DNA from: Lepeophtheirus salmonis
Taxonomy: Eukaryota; Arthropoda; Copepoda; Siphonostomatoida; Caligidae
Reading direction: 5' to 3'
Length of the DNA stretch: 64,000 bases
NCBI RefSeq assembly: GCF_016086655.4
Contig: NC_052141.2
Coordinates: 8,990,001-9,054,000 of the forward strand
Positions within the stretch are counted from its first letter, which is position 1, and the number at the start of each line of letters is the position of its first letter. A program made the translations under genes and the position numbers. The notes beneath the pieces are model-generated. The model was not told where the DNA came from. It searched no databases and was given only the letters and a program-made list of their open reading frames with translations. Positions 32,418-43,500 of the stretch are shown in pieces.

Positions 32418-33021
32418 ATGTTACTAAGTGAGTCAAAGGCAGTCTCGGCTTTAAAGCCCTGGTGGGACTTTGCATATATTTATTCTGTCATTGCTCTTAT
32501 CCTTGTGGAGATTTTGTATCTCATCACCTCAATCCCGAGCTTATTCGTCTCTTCTCATTCTTCTTCCTCCGATGATGATGATGTGAGTTGCTTTAAGGCA
32601 TAATCCTTCACGTTTATGTATACATAGTGTTGTGACAGTCTTTATTTAGGACTTCAGTTTCAGTCCGGTCGAGTTCAGTCCGGGATATCAGTCCTAAAAG
32701 TGATATAGTTTGGTCCTTGATGATGTCAATACACATCATTTCCTCTTTTTTTTTCAATCAGTTCTAGTACTGACAGTCCTTAAGACTGACAGTCGTAAGG
32801 ACCGGTCCTAAGATTGGACTGAGACTAATAAATAAGGACTGACACGACCTGTACACCTATACACCATATCAATTCTATTTTCCTTCTTCTCATTATATGT
32901 ATGTATAGAAGATCAATTCAACCACAACTCCTGTTGATAACTTTGATCACGAGTCCATATTCCCAATGTATATGCTTATCGTTTTCGTGTGTCTTATTTT
33001 GATGGACTTTGCTTATACGAG
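32418..33021 (+). CDS. Candidate host gene fragment: two in-phase exons of a membrane protein
   Basis: Exon A runs to 32582 and ends in a Ser-rich/Asp4 stretch at a GT donor (GATGAT|GTGAGT). Exon B (32909-33021) follows a pyrimidine-rich tract and TATGTATAG acceptor and ends at ACGAG|GTAAGAG. Exon A ends in phase 0 and exon B continues the frame openly, ending in phase 2, so a third exon is expected. The joined peptide has a hydrophobic segment at residues ~19-38 (FAYIYSVIALILVEILYLI), an acidic/serine loop with an Asn-Ser-Thr sequon at ~58-60, and a second segment at ~73-91. The frame is open upstream to 32307, with a possible acceptor at 32324, so the ATG at 32418 may not be the true start. 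A hAT-like MITE (32625-32850) sits in the intron. Family not recognised; the remaining exons were not found. Confidence 0.5.
32625..32850. mobile_element. hAT-like MITE, TAGTGTTGTG ends
   Basis: Left TAGTGTTGTGACAGTCTTTA, right AATAAGGACTGACACGACCT, with internal palindromes CAGTCCTTAAGACTGACAG and AAGGACCGGTCCTAAG. Flanks GTATACAT and GTACACCT match at 6 of 8. It lies in the putative intron of the candidate gene. Confidence 0.7.
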
Positions 33022-33073
33022 GTAAGAGCGTGTTTTATTTTATCATTTATGAGGAATATTCGCATTGTTTTAT

Positions 33074-33075
<2 letters not shown>

Positions 33076-33111
<36 letters not shown>
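33076..33111. repeat. Poly-A tract of ~36 bases
   Basis: Uninterrupted A-run. It lies ~55 bp downstream of the exon B donor; it could be a microsatellite or a retroposed tail, with no other evidence for the latter. Confidence 0.85.
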
Positions 33112-33114
<3 letters not shown>

Positions 33115-33215
33115 AGGATTATTGCAAAATATCTCCATTATAAACATTTTGGACACTAATAATGTACATTACATTTATCAAAAATTACATTTACTAAAAT
33201 ATGTTAAAACCCAGG

Positions 33216-33709
33216 GTGGTCTGAAAAGTTTCCAATCGAACAAATATACTTAACATTTTTTTCTGAATTTTTATATCTCAATAAATAACTTCTTGTAAAT
33301 CTACACACTTCTTTTAGCCCCCTCCCATCTCTGTAAACCGACATTTTTTTATTGCAAAATAATTGTTCACGAGACACTATTTGTTTTTGTCTCAATTACT
33401 CCGAGTTAGATTGACTTTGACGCCTCAAATTTGAACATAACAAGCCTTTATATCTCTGCTACTACTTGAATCTATTTAAAAGTTACACTTTCAAAAACAA
33501 ATATTTAATGATAGCTCGAACATCGATTGTGTCCATTTTCACACAAACACGATCCTCAACTCACTCGAACGACTGATATATAACAACTACGCCTCAAAAA
33601 TGCCTGAAACTTTGGTGAGTTACTGTCAAAAGATGCCTAATAGATGTGAATAGCTTTAGTTTACGAGTACGCCCATTTTCACGTCGAGTTTGGAAACTTT
33701 TCAGACCAC
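33216..33709. mobile_element. GTGGTCTGAAAAG-ended MITE with perfect 18-bp inverted ends
   Basis: GTGGTCTGAAAAGTTTCC (33216-33233) and its exact reverse complement (33692-33709). The 494-bp interior is non-coding and matches the copy at 46916. The end sequence resembles mariner ends (TTTGAAAAGT), so it may depend on a mariner-type transposase. Confidence 0.85.
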
Positions 33710-33754
33710 AATCGTACGTATTAGGATCCATATATCTTCATTAGTTCCTTTATA

Positions 33755-34680
33755 GGAATCTGAGGCTATGAACTCGAGTGAAAATCGAGTCACGAGTAAT
33801 TTAATTTCGATTTCGTGGGAAATCTGTAGTCGAAGTTTATATAAATTAAGTAAGGCTTAAGTTGGAATTGCATGTAAGAGTCCCCAGACATATTTAGTAA
33901 TAGTTGAACAAAAAATGTCATTCGAATCAGAGCACCAGTTCTCTTCTCTGCCTGTTCATGAGACATTTTTTTACTCCTTAGAGTCAAGCCTCGAGCTTAT
34001 GAATTCGAGTTTAAAACGAATCTTTTAACTTTGATTCGGAATCAAACCTGAAATCACAGTGTAATGATACTTTATTGTATTCGATTCCGAGTTATAAGTA
34101 AGAATATCGAGCTCTGCATTGTTCATGGGACATTTTTTACATATTCGAGTCAAGGCTATGAACTCGAGTCTTGTAAATTTGATTCGGAATTGAGTCTAAA
34201 ATCAGAGCGTACTAATACTTAATTGCTATTTGAGTACAATATCCGAGTAAGAATCTCTATTTCTGCATTCTTTATGAAAACATTTCCTTTCAAATGTTCA
34301 ACTCAAACTCTGTATTGCTTACGCGTCGTTTTTTACATGTTCGAGTTAAGCCATGAGCCTATGAACTTGAGTCCTCTAAATTTGATTCCAAATTGAGCCT
34401 GAAATCGCAGTGTAATGATACTTCAGCTCTGTACTATTCACAATGACATTTTTTGAATGTTCGAGTCAAGCTACATATGTTCTCGACCTTAAAACGAGTT
34501 TTGTGTCGTTTAACTTTGATTCCAAATCGAGCCTGAAGTCACAGTATGAATTGCTACGCGACTTGAAGTTGCAAGTGAGTTCGACAATGTTGACGGGACA
34601 TTTTTTCTATTTTTCGACTCAAGTCCTCGAGTCATTTAACTTCGATTCCGAGCCGACCCACAAGTTGTAATTTAATAAGA
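33755..34680 (+). repeat. CTCGAGTC satellite, ~115-200-bp diverged units
   Basis: Repeated blocks in order: GACATTTTTTAC, TTCGAGTCAAGCC, TATGAACTCGAGTC, TTTGATTCGGAATTGAGCC, TGAAATCACAGTGTAATGAT. The GACATTTTTT block starts near 33962, 34128, 34327 (degenerate), 34443 and 34597. Units are diverged and unequal, indicating an old tandem array. It starts ~45 bp after a MITE. The 75-codon frame at 34443 is inside it. Confidence 0.75.
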
Positions 34681-34994
34681 CGTAATTGCCAATGAATTCC
34701 TTATGTTTCTTAGAATATCTATGAATTTAAGTATCCCATTCTAAATAGTTCACTATAAACTTATTACTCTAGAGTATTTGGATAACTAAAAGTGCATAAT
34801 TTTTGTATATGTAAGTTCCTAATGATCCCATAAGTCACTGCCAAAAAGGAACTTTTATCATGACTCTATTAAGAAACATAAAATACAATAGTCATTTCTT
34901 AAATATTTATATTTATTTGTATGAGAACCTTTTCGGATTGATATTTAAGACTCCTTCATTTGAATGATTCCCTTTTTCTGAAAATTTAGTTACT

Positions 34995-35262
34995 TATTTG
35001 GCGCGTCAACATCAAAAAAATCTTGAACATTAATAAAATAAAAAAAGTGAAAACCCCAATTTTTATTTTACTTTATAAATCCAAACATCCAATATTTCAC
35101 AGACATATCTGCGGTAATTATATGTATTTTATTCAAATATATCGCAGGAGTTTAGTTACATTAGTTTAGCAGCTTTATTAGGTTTACAATACTTATATTG
35201 GCCCTGATACGGCATTTCAAGTTAAATCTATATAAAACATTTATTTTATCAAATCAACGACC
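34995..35262 (-). repeat. Family L fragment, reverse
   Basis: GGCGCGTCAACATCAAAAAA, CTTGAACATTAATAAAAT and CCAATATTTCACAGACATAT match the reverse of family L. It ends at the start of a transposase remnant. Confidence 0.6.
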
Positions 35263-35862
35263 ATGGATAATGAGTGGATGATGATTGAGGTAGTTTCACT
35301 TCTGCGCCGGACTACCCTTCTCTGATATCATCACTGCTACTAGAGCATCCCGGCTACTGTTTTTCGAGTCAAAAAAGCATCTGAATGATGGCTACGATAT
35401 AGCCAAGAGCCCAAGAGTGGTAGGCCAAAAAAATTGAACTCAAATCAGGTCAATTAAGCTTTTCAAGCTAAGGTGTTTGTGATTTTTCCAACGACAAGTC
35501 TTTCAGCCGCTCTACAGTGTTCAGGGGCATCACTAATGAGGTTGGGACCTCTCTACGAGCTCGTCAGTGGCCTTTTCTCACGGAGGCCCACCTAAAAAAT
35601 CGCTGTGAACCCTGCAGAAACAACATGAAATTCTAAGACAAGAGCTAATGGCTGCCACACAACCCAAATATCAATCCTCTTGATTACTCCATATGGTGGG
35701 ACATCGAGAGTCCGTCCTGTAAATTGTGCCATCCAAATATTGAGGACCTTAAGACCTCCGTCAATCAGGTTTGGACCGAAATGTCCAAGGACCACTTCAT
35801 TAGGGTATACCATAGCTTCCTGCGCCGTATTGGAAGCTGGGGGGGCGGCCATATTATATAAT
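35263..35862 (+). pseudogene. Tc1/mariner-type transposase remnant
   Basis: Starts MDNEWMMIEVVSLLRR at 35263. Helix-turn-helix and linker are decayed; FRGITNEVGTSLRARQWPF-like sequence lies at about 35520-35580 (plus-strand reading with stops). The catalytic core with the first two Asp motifs is deleted. The third motif is clear as PNINPLDYSIWWDIES near 35660-35710, where PDLNPLD has become PNINPLD (the catalytic Asp is Asn). The C-terminus reads LKTSVNQVWTEMSKDHFIRV and SFLRRIGSWGGGHI. The minus- and plus-strand open frames of 86 and 74 codons here are off-frame readings of this remnant. Confidence 0.82.
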
Positions 35863-35869
35863 TATATAG

Positions 35870-36340
35870 AAAATAAAATATTAAGGGACTTTTTTTTCCA
35901 ATAGAATGCAGAAAAAATGTCTTTAAAATGAAATGGTTTAGTATTTGTCCCCAAAGAGTCTAAATTCTTTTGACAGGACCGTTATACTTGTATATCCAGC
36001 TCAATATTTCACAGAGATATTTGAATCAATTAAAGTCCTTGTATTCAAATTTGTGGGACGACTTAAGATACTGAAGAAATTCAATCCTTTGAAAAGAAAA
36101 TAAAAAATTGGAAAAAAACTTAATTGCTCTTCCTTCTGCATATAAATGTATAAATTCTTCAAATCATTTACCAGTTTTTTTAATATAATAAACTTAAAAT
36201 ACTAATCATTAATTAACAGTGTATGACATTTAGTTATGTAAGCACTAGGCCTACTAGATTATAAAGGAGCTTATGCTTGAGAGTGTCGAATAAGTTGAAA
36301 AACTGGGATTTGAAACTTCAAAATATAGACCTTTTCTAGA
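35870..36340. other. AT-rich stretch with a reversed family L scrap
   Basis: CTCAATATTTCACAGAGATA and TTTGTGGGACGACTTAAGAT at about 36000-36070 are reverse family L blocks. Nothing else recognised. Confidence 0.5.
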
Positions 36341-36349
36341 AATAACTCT

Positions 36350-36530
36350 TCAAGAAATCCTCAGTGTGACTCTTTGTTTTTCATGAGCATACCCACACAT
36401 AAAGACTCAGTACTTATATCAATTCATATGTGTTCTCTCCTCCAGAATGAAAAAAAAGATAATAAGAGTTTGAGAAACAAAATTATACGATTAGAATACT
36501 AATGAGTCTCTAGTGGGATACTGCTGAATC
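36350..36530 (-). repeat. Family S fragment, reverse
   Basis: TTTTCATGAGCATACCCACA, AGTACTTATATCAATTCATA and TGTTCTCTCCTCCAGAATG are the reverse complement of the family S 5' part (GAGGAGAGAAC...CTCATAAAAGA). A matching reverse fragment lies at 56230. Confidence 0.6.
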
Positions 36531-36840
36531 AAAATGAACGATGCAGTCTATGATTAAAAACAGGCAGCAGGAGTACTTATAGCAAAGCTAAACAAGGACT
36601 GCAAGGCTGCCGTTACTTCTAAAAGAGATTCTTCGGATGATTAAGAAACAAAAAGTGCTCAATAACAAAAAAGCCAGTGCTCCCGCTATGTTAAATACAA
36701 AACGCCTGCGAGAGCTTATTCAGTTTTACATAAGAGCGTTGATATTTTATTCCGATCTTAACTGAATACATAAGAATGATGAGTTCCTGAGAGAGGAACA
36801 ACAATATCAAACAGAAACAGACCTACATATTTGATGCTAC
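36530..36840 (+). other. Coding-like but frameless segment, unidentified
   Basis: Plus-strand readings include VLIAKLNKDCKAAVTSKRDS in one frame and, after a shift, RMIKKQKVLNNKKASAPAML with NTKRLRELIQFYIRALIF. The composition is more balanced than in neighbouring DNA. I cannot name a family; it may be part of a decayed element or retrocopy. Confidence 0.3.
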
Positions 36841-36879
36841 ATTCAAAACACCTGTGATATTTCATTATTTAATATTAGA

Positions 36880-37010
36880 TTGTTCTTTCTTGGATGTAAA
36901 ATTAGTATATGTACATCAGGGTGCACTACATACCGTGGACTCGTATACACGTTCAATTTTATATGCACACGCCTGCAAAAACTGATTAATACGACTACAT
37001 TGCTATTTAC
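36880..37010. repeat. CAGGGTGCACTA dispersed repeat, copy
   Basis: ACATCAGGGTGCACTACATA, GTATACACGTTC and TTAATACGACTACATTG match copies at about 47530-47670 and 56635-56760. Confidence 0.6.
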
Positions 37011-37029
37011 TAAATCAAAGTATGGATAA

Positions 37030-37424
37030 TCTATCTATAAAAAAATTTCCATTGTTAAATTAAAAAAAAAAAAAAAATACTATCAAAATCCATAGCTATT
37101 AAAAGAAAATTAAATTTTTGAAAAAAAAAATCAAAAATCCACAGTTGTTTAAATAATACTTTTAAAATTTAAATGTAAACTATTTTTTATTTTGGAAATT
37201 GTTTTTAAATAGTTTAAAATTATACTTCTTGGAAAAGTTTTTCCCAAAATTCACAGCTGTTCCTAAAAAATTAACTTTTTTGTAAAAAATATTTCAAAAA
37301 TCCATAGCTATTCATAGAAAATTAAAATTCTTGGAAAAAAAAATGAAGAATTATTTTATTAAGAAGTTTGGATATTTTAAGGTGGGGTTTCAGCCCCTCC
37401 ATCCCAACCCTTGTAGCGCCCCTG
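37030..37424. repeat. GGGGCG-ended repeat, right end only
   Basis: Body of AAATCCATAGCTATTNA and AAATTCACAGCTGTTCC motifs with A-runs; right end CAGCCCCTCCATCCCAACCC then TTGTAGCGCCCCTG. The left end is absent. Confidence 0.65.
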
Positions 37425-37661
37425 TATTGGATTGGGTCTTTAAAGCTTTGGAATGAACAATCTTACCTATTTGGAAGTTTGGGATTGGTAAAACCTTGCT
37501 TTTTTACATCACTAAAATTCGCCAAAATTAAGTACAAATACGATTGATAAGTATATATTAATTAACTGACTACAATTTGATGAGCTTTTCATGCATGATG
37601 ATTGATGAGACAACTATTTGCATATTAATAAATAATATTAAAATTAATTTGCCTCTCTGTA

Positions 37662-37678
37662 AATGAATGAATGAATGA
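37662..37678. repeat. (GAAT)4 microsatellite
   Basis: AAATGAATGAATGAATGAA, a short tetranucleotide repeat. Confidence 0.8.
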
Positions 37679-37796
37679 AAAAAACCTATTCAATAAAGCA
37701 GAAAAAAAGTTTTTCAATTCATGAAGAGGATTAAAGTGTATTTAATAAGTTAAGTATTATTAATGTATTCATGTAATGGAAAATAAATTTTATTTA

Positions 37797-38390
37797 CAGG
37801 GGCGTCCGCAGGGGATTGCCTGGAGAGGATGTAGCCCTCCCAAAATAAAGGAATTTATGAATTTTACTAGAAAAGGAAAAATTAGAATTTTTTTTCGAAA
37901 ATTTAGAAATTTATTGTAATTTAATTTTTCAAATTTTTTTCCAAAAAGTCTAATTTTCTTTGAATAGCAATGGATTTTTGAAATTTTTCTACAAAAATTT
38001 AATATTGTGAGAATAGCTATAGATTTTTTTTTTTTTTTTTTTTGAGAACAGCTGTGAATTTTGAAATTTATAGCCAGAAAATTAAACTTTTGAGAATAGA
38101 TTTGGGTTTTTGAAATATTCTTGCTAAAAATTATAGCATTCGAATTTTTCTTTCAAAAATATGATATATGAAATCTATTTTTCCCAAAAAAATTAATTTT
38201 CTTTCAATTGAAAGTAATTTTTAAATTTTTCTCCAAAAAATTAAATTTTTTCAGAATAACTGGATTTTTTTACAAAAAAATTAATATTTGATTTTTGGGA
38301 TCATCTATAGATTTATGATGTTTATTTAGATTTTGTTTTTTCTTTTTTGATCATAGTTAGGGATTTTTGAAGTTTTTTTCAAAAACCATT
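37797..38390. mobile_element. GGGGCG-ended repeat, left end intact
   Basis: CAGGGGCGTCCGCAGGGGAT, then TGGAGAGGATGTAGCCCTCC, the clearest left end in the window. The body has at least six TAGNTNTGGATTTTTGAAATTT-like units. The right end is not recognised near 38390. Confidence 0.68.
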
Positions 38391-38399
38391 ACACCATGT

Positions 38400-39040
38400 G
38401 CCAAAGTTTAAAATTCTGTATTCTTGGCTTTTTATATTTGCTCTTATGTTTTAAAAAACCCAGAAACTTAAACTAAAAATTATGCTCATGTGTTCTAAGA
38501 GGATGATTTGAAAGTTTCCGACCTTACAAAGATACAAAACATTTTTTCTTAATCTAAATGAGTAACCTTTTCCAATATTTTGAAGGAGGCACCGTTTCCC
38601 CTTCTGCATTAAAAAAATAGTGATTTAAGAGAGTAAAATCTTACAAGGCTTCTTTTCATAACTAATAGCTTTCTATACTGTACAAAATTAGGAAAATATG
38701 TTTATACCAAGTCCATAACTTATTGCACGAGCCTTTAAAATATGACTAAATACGTATTAACAAAATTTATAAATAATTAGTATTTCTATATTTCGTATAA
38801 TAGTATTTGTAACCACTTCCTGAAAAAAAGATAACATTATTTAACATTTTTTTTCTTCTTCAAATCATTCTTTTTGTGGTAAACTGATTTTAATTGTGTC
38901 TCTTAATTTTTGTTTTAAATTAGGTTGGATATATTGTTTCATATATCACATCATGCTATACTATGACTTTGTTCGTAGGATGATAGTTTTGATATTTATT
39001 AAACTGAACTTTTTCTTATAATGTATAAAATTAGGATATA
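38400..39040. other. AT-rich stretch, nothing recognised
   Basis: No coding signal or element end seen. Confidence 0.4.
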
Positions 39041-39044
39041 AAAT

Positions 39045-39260
39045 TGCGAAACTAATCGGCCCGAAAATCCTAGACTGGTCAAAGATTATTATGACTTTTT
39101 GTCGAGCGAACTAATTTGTTCCTTCAAAAAAGTTCGTTCAATACAGTTCTAAATAAAAACTGATTCTAGAGATGAACTGTTGATTGGTTCATGATTTGAA
39201 AATGAGCCAATTCCGATACCATCTTTATGAACGATTCGATGTTGATTTCTTATTAATATA
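39045..39260. repeat. Family G fragment
   Basis: AAACTAATCGGCCCGAAAAT with CTAGACTGGTC and GAGCGAACTAATTTGTTCC, then GATGAACTGTTGATTGG, match family G blocks at 57.5 and 58.9 kb. Confidence 0.6.
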
Positions 39261-39540
39261 ATGTTTAAAAAACGATGTACTTGTTTTAATGTTTAACTTT
39301 ATATTAATTAGGGATCGACAAGCCACAGACATAAATATAACAATCATAATTATGATTATAATTAGTTGTAAATAATTTGAAATTAAAATTGTATAAAATA
39401 GTTAGTTCCTCTCCGCTCTCTGGAGTCAATAAATTTTTGGTTGGCTCATATACATCACCCCCACTATAGGAAGACTCTTATTTTCAATGGATAGACCTGA
39501 ATTTTTTTTATGTAAGTCTATTATTATTGCACTTATTCAT

Positions 39541-39927
39541 GAGCGTTTGAAGGATTATATTTTAGGGAGGCCTTGTTTTGGCGAATTAAAAATTTAAAAG
39601 AATTCAAAAATTATTTTTTTTTTGAAATAAATTTCAAGAATGCACAGCCTTTTAAAAAATATTCAAAATCCATAGTTATTCACAAAAAAACTAAATTTTT
39701 TGCAAAAAATTAGTGAAAAATTTAAGTTTTTGGACAAAAAATTCAAAAGTTAAATTTCAAAATTTGTTGAAGAAAATTTCAAAAATCTGCAGCTATTCAC
39801 AAAAAATTAATTTTTTTATTAAAAAATTCAAATATTGAATTTTTTGAGAAAAATTTCCGGAAAAAAACAAAAATTCTTATATTTCAAGGGGGTCAGCCTC
39901 TCCATTCCAGCCCGTGCAGACGCCCCC
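39541..39927. mobile_element. GGGGCG-ended A/T-rich MITE, copy (both ends)
   Basis: Left GAGCGTTTGAAGGATTATAT (decayed form of GGGGCGTCTGCAGGATTATAT-type end) and right CCCGTGCAGACGCCCCC. The left subterminal GGATTATATTTTAGGGAGG is shared with 9241. Confidence 0.7.
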
Positions 39928-40079
39928 TTATTTTATTCTAAATTAAAAATGAAAGAAAACATAATTTTAACTGAGGCCCCAACAGGTAGAAACCCCTCGT
40001 CTTAAACTTATGACCCTCACTACCTTTTATATATATATATATACATATATAAGTAAGCATTGGCATTTATGGAATTGGG

Positions 40080-40440
40080 ATTATTGTCCTGATTCTGATA
40101 CCAATTTCGATGCACCAGTAATTTGGATCCAACCCAAAATTTATTTCGCTCATGGGCCGAGTCTCAACAGTTATTCATACTATTATTAATCTAAAAATAT
40201 ATATATTTTTTAATATGTATACCTTCAAAAACTCAATAATTAGTTTAGAATAAAAAATTGGTTTATAAATCGGGGCAAAAAATAAATCGGTCTTGGATTT
40301 AAATACGATTAAATTTCGATCCATGGTCTGAAATTGCGGTCTGAATCGGAATAATTGTCCAAACTTGTCTAGAAAATAATGTAAGACCAATAAACACTTA
40401 TTTATTCAAGCCTTTTCATTTACGTGATTAAAGTCTTTAG
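40080..40440. repeat. Family G fragment
   Basis: Contains TTCGATCCATGGTCTGAAAT, AAATCGGTCTTGGATTT, GGAATAATTGTCCAAACTTG and TCTCAACAG near the left end. The minus-strand 71-codon frame is within the repeat. Confidence 0.6.
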
Positions 40441-40925
40441 CTACATGTAAAACGTAAATATTGCAAGTGTGCCAATATCCTATCATCCTCATCATCTTTT
40501 TGGAAGATATTTATAGGCAAAACAATTTATAAAAACACTTGATATTTAGAGTAGAATGTGAGGAAAGGAATAATATATTTACATTTTTAACAGCTGTTGT
40601 TGAGGAGTTAAAACAAAATATGACCTAGAGATTGATTGTTAAATAATTAAATATGTATTTCGAAAAGAGAGTTTTATGGAATACTAATAATAATTAAGGA
40701 CTTTATCAAGTAATAAGGATATTAATTGTTAGTAATATAATTACTTAAAATTTCTTAATTAGTGATCCTATATACTCATACATATATATACTTCTATTGG
40801 CGGGAGTATAAATATACATTATACCATGTACAATATACGTTTCTAGGAAGGTTGACCTCCGAAATATTGTAATAAAAAAATTGCCATCATTAGAAAATTT
40901 ACCGCAATTGCATGTTATTTTTGCA

Positions 40926-41470
40926 TACAGGCGTGACCATAAGTTTTAAACCTTTTTAAATTGTGTATATTGAGTGATAGATTGATCGTAGAGAAAAACA
41001 CAGTAACCAAATATTTTAGAAAATTTATTAAATTTTATTCTATATTTTATAAATTATTCAATGTAACTGCCTCTTTGATTGATTACTTCCTTTAGACGTG
41101 ATTAAAATGCTTCACATTCTGCATGCACCATAGATTTGGTAAGTTTCGCACATTCAATCTGAATTGAGGTACGGAGATCTTCCAAATTTAAATATTGACG
41201 AGTTTTTACCTTCGACTCGAGATAACCCCACAAAAAGTAGTCGAGGGGGTTTTGATCTGGACTTGAACGGGGCCACATTCATATTTGTCCCAAAAATGAA
41301 TATTTGCTTTAAGCCACTCTTGACATTGAACGGTGTTATGTATTGTAGCTTTATACTGCTGAAAGGTTACCTCACCTGAATCGTTTTAGATTAATTGGCT
41401 TTGTACCAATGAATGGCCACAAGATCCAAAACATATAAATGTAGTCATCCGTCTTCATACGGAGGCCTTC
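40926..41470 (-). mobile_element. Tc1/mariner-type fragment inserted in the 420-bp array
   Basis: Terminus TACAGGCGTGACCATAAGTT at 40926 begins at a TA and is the typical CAGG-type Tc1 end. The element carries the C-terminal half of a transposase and breaks off near 41470, where array sequence resumes. Confidence 0.7.
41054..41450 (-). pseudogene. Tc1/mariner-type transposase C-terminal part
   Basis: The minus strand gives (with shifts) ATIHNTVQCQEWLKANIHFW, SSPDQNPLDYFLWGYLE, LNLEDLRTSIQIECAKLTKS and SRLKEVINQRGSYIE, ending at a stop at 41054-41056. The third catalytic motif PDQNPLDYFLW is intact; the second (normally FQQDGATIH) has lost its Asp in a deletion around 41345. The first motif is missing. 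The plus-strand 71-codon frame is antisense. Confidence 0.85.
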
Positions 41471-42874
41471 CGGAATAATAACCAAAGGAAGCGTATCTCT
41501 TTACTTGGAGTACCTCCCCAGACCAAAAGGGATCGACTATTGACCCGTTTCGAAATTCTTCTTTGATATTATATAGGTGATTTTTTGAAGTGCAGGGTGT
41601 GGTTTTTAACCTGTCTGAATGACCCATGGTTATGATAGACAAATTTAGTATATCTGGTGTATAATTTGAAAAATTAGAAGAGTTTTATTTTATGTCAACT
41701 ATCTGCAGATAGAAAAAATATAAACGGATATACAATATACAGTTCTAGGAAGATTGATCTTCGAAATAGTATCATTAGAAATTAACCATTGGTGGAAAAT
41801 TAGCTCTGTACAAAATGGCCAAGAACTATTTATTATTTGTATAGTGATTCATCTACCAATTTGTGGCATCTACGGATGGGAATGACCCATCTTCAGATCT
41901 GTAGATAGTTTTCCCATCCGCAGAGAACCTATTGAGCATAAATATTGGCCGTAGAAGTTGTATTGTAAAAAAGTTTTGAGAAATTTGGCGAATCCCTTTA
42001 TGGTTCTTGAAGGGGCTGGAAGTTGTTTTTAATCTTCCTTGATGCCTCCGAGCTTAGACTGTACACCCTATTGACCTGTAACATCGGGTATTATATAGGT
42101 GATCATTTGAAGTGGTGGCGGAGGTTTTTAATTTGTCTGAAGGTCCTACTATTAATACACAAATCCAGTTTATTTAGGTTACAATTTGAGAAACTAAAAA
42201 GATTATTTTAATATTGCCCATCTGCAGATAGGAAAACTATCAAGGAACATACAATTCACGGTTTTAGGAAGACTGATCTCCGATAGAGAAATGCCTCCAT
42301 GAATATTGACATATGTTGAAAATTGCCTGCAATGTTACCATATATGAAGTGATTTATCTACAAATTTGTCTCATATTCAGATGCGACTGAGGTTTCTAAA
42401 GACACGTCAATAGTTTACGCCCATCTGAGAAAAAACTGTTTTTTAATATGCCTTCAGGTTCCAAGTTTATACTGCACAACCTGTTCACCTGAAGCGGATG
42501 CCATTCTATAGAGGGTACTTTAAAGTGTTATGGATGGCTTTTAACCATTCTTTAGGTCCACGATTATTCTACACAAATCCCGTGTGCCTGTGATGTAATT
42601 TGAGAGATTAGGAGGTCTATTTTATGTCACCCATCTACAAATGGGGAAACTATAAGCGGATATAATATATATTGTTCTAGGAAATTTGATCTCCAAAATA
42701 GTGTCAGCAGAAAATAACCATGAGTAGAAAAATTGACTGCAGGAATATTATCATCTGCAGAAAATTTCCCATAATTACACTATGTATATATAGTGGTTCA
42801 TCTACCAATCAGTCCTATCTACAGATAAGGCTGATCCATTTAAGGATCCGTAAATAGATTTCCTATTTGAGTCA

Positions 42875-43500
42875 ATTATAAGTTTATTATTCAAATTTCT
42901 GGGATGATTTAAGATAACCAAGAATTTTAGCTATAGTTTAAAACCTTTATTCGATTTAAAAAACTTATCGTAGTCCCAATATCGCTTATCTTAAAAAATA
43001 TTTATATTTTCCTGTGCCTTACTTTAAGTGCTATTTACCCAGTACCCAAAGGGATTATTATGAGTATTTTTGATAGAAATAGACAAATATTTTAATAGTT
43101 GAGGAATACAAATGTATTGTACAAACAATCTTGGACATAAATCAAGAGGGGGGGGGGGAAATCCCAACATATTTTTTACCTTCATATGTACATGATACAT
43201 CCCAATATTTTATAGCCACATTTGAGCCTATTAAAAGCTTACCATTCAAATTTCTGGGACTATTTAAGATACTCAATAATTTGAACTATAGTTTAAAACC
43301 TTTATTTGATTTAAGAGACTCATAGTGGTCCTGATATGGCACATTTTAGGAATAAAATATATCAATTTCCCCTTTTTTATTTATTGTGAGGATCAGTTTT
43401 TTGACTACTTTAAGACCCAAGGAGTCATATCAAAATACAGCTGTAACCTACAGTCAATTTTCAGAAAACAAATTTTAAACTTGTTTTTATGTTGACGGGT
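42875..43500 (-). repeat. Family L, about two reverse units
   Basis: TTCTGGGATGATTTAAGATA (42899), CTTGGACATAAATCAAGAGG (43131) with a G-run of 10 or more, TTCTGGGACTATTTAAGATA (43253). Matching blocks are ~354 bp apart. Confidence 0.68.

Larger units (their letters stand above)
40810..42870. repeat. Diverged tandem array of ~420-bp units
   Basis: Each unit carries TATTATATAGGTGATNATTTGAAGTG-like, TTTTTAANNTGTCTGAAG-like, CATCTGCAGATAGGAAAACT and TTCTAGGAAGNTTGATCTCC-like blocks, then TGATTCATCTACCAATTTG. Unit starts are near 41560, 42088 and 42505, with a partial unit at 40830-40925 (TTTCTAGGAAGGTTGACCTC). The array is interrupted by a transposon at 40926-41470. No gene is present. Confidence 0.75.

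Noticed and set aside
33076..33111. Poly-A run as evidence for a polyadenylated retrocopy ending here
   Set aside because: No upstream processed gene structure fits; the exon B donor just upstream indicates an intron, and poly-A runs are frequent throughout the window.
33065..33253. 62-codon frame starting in the poly-A run
   Set aside because: Lys-tract translation of a homopolymer followed by MITE sequence.
35592..35904. Open frames of 86 and 74 codons on opposite strands
   Set aside because: They are off-frame readings of the transposase C-terminus (PNINPLDYSIWW...GSWGGGHI).
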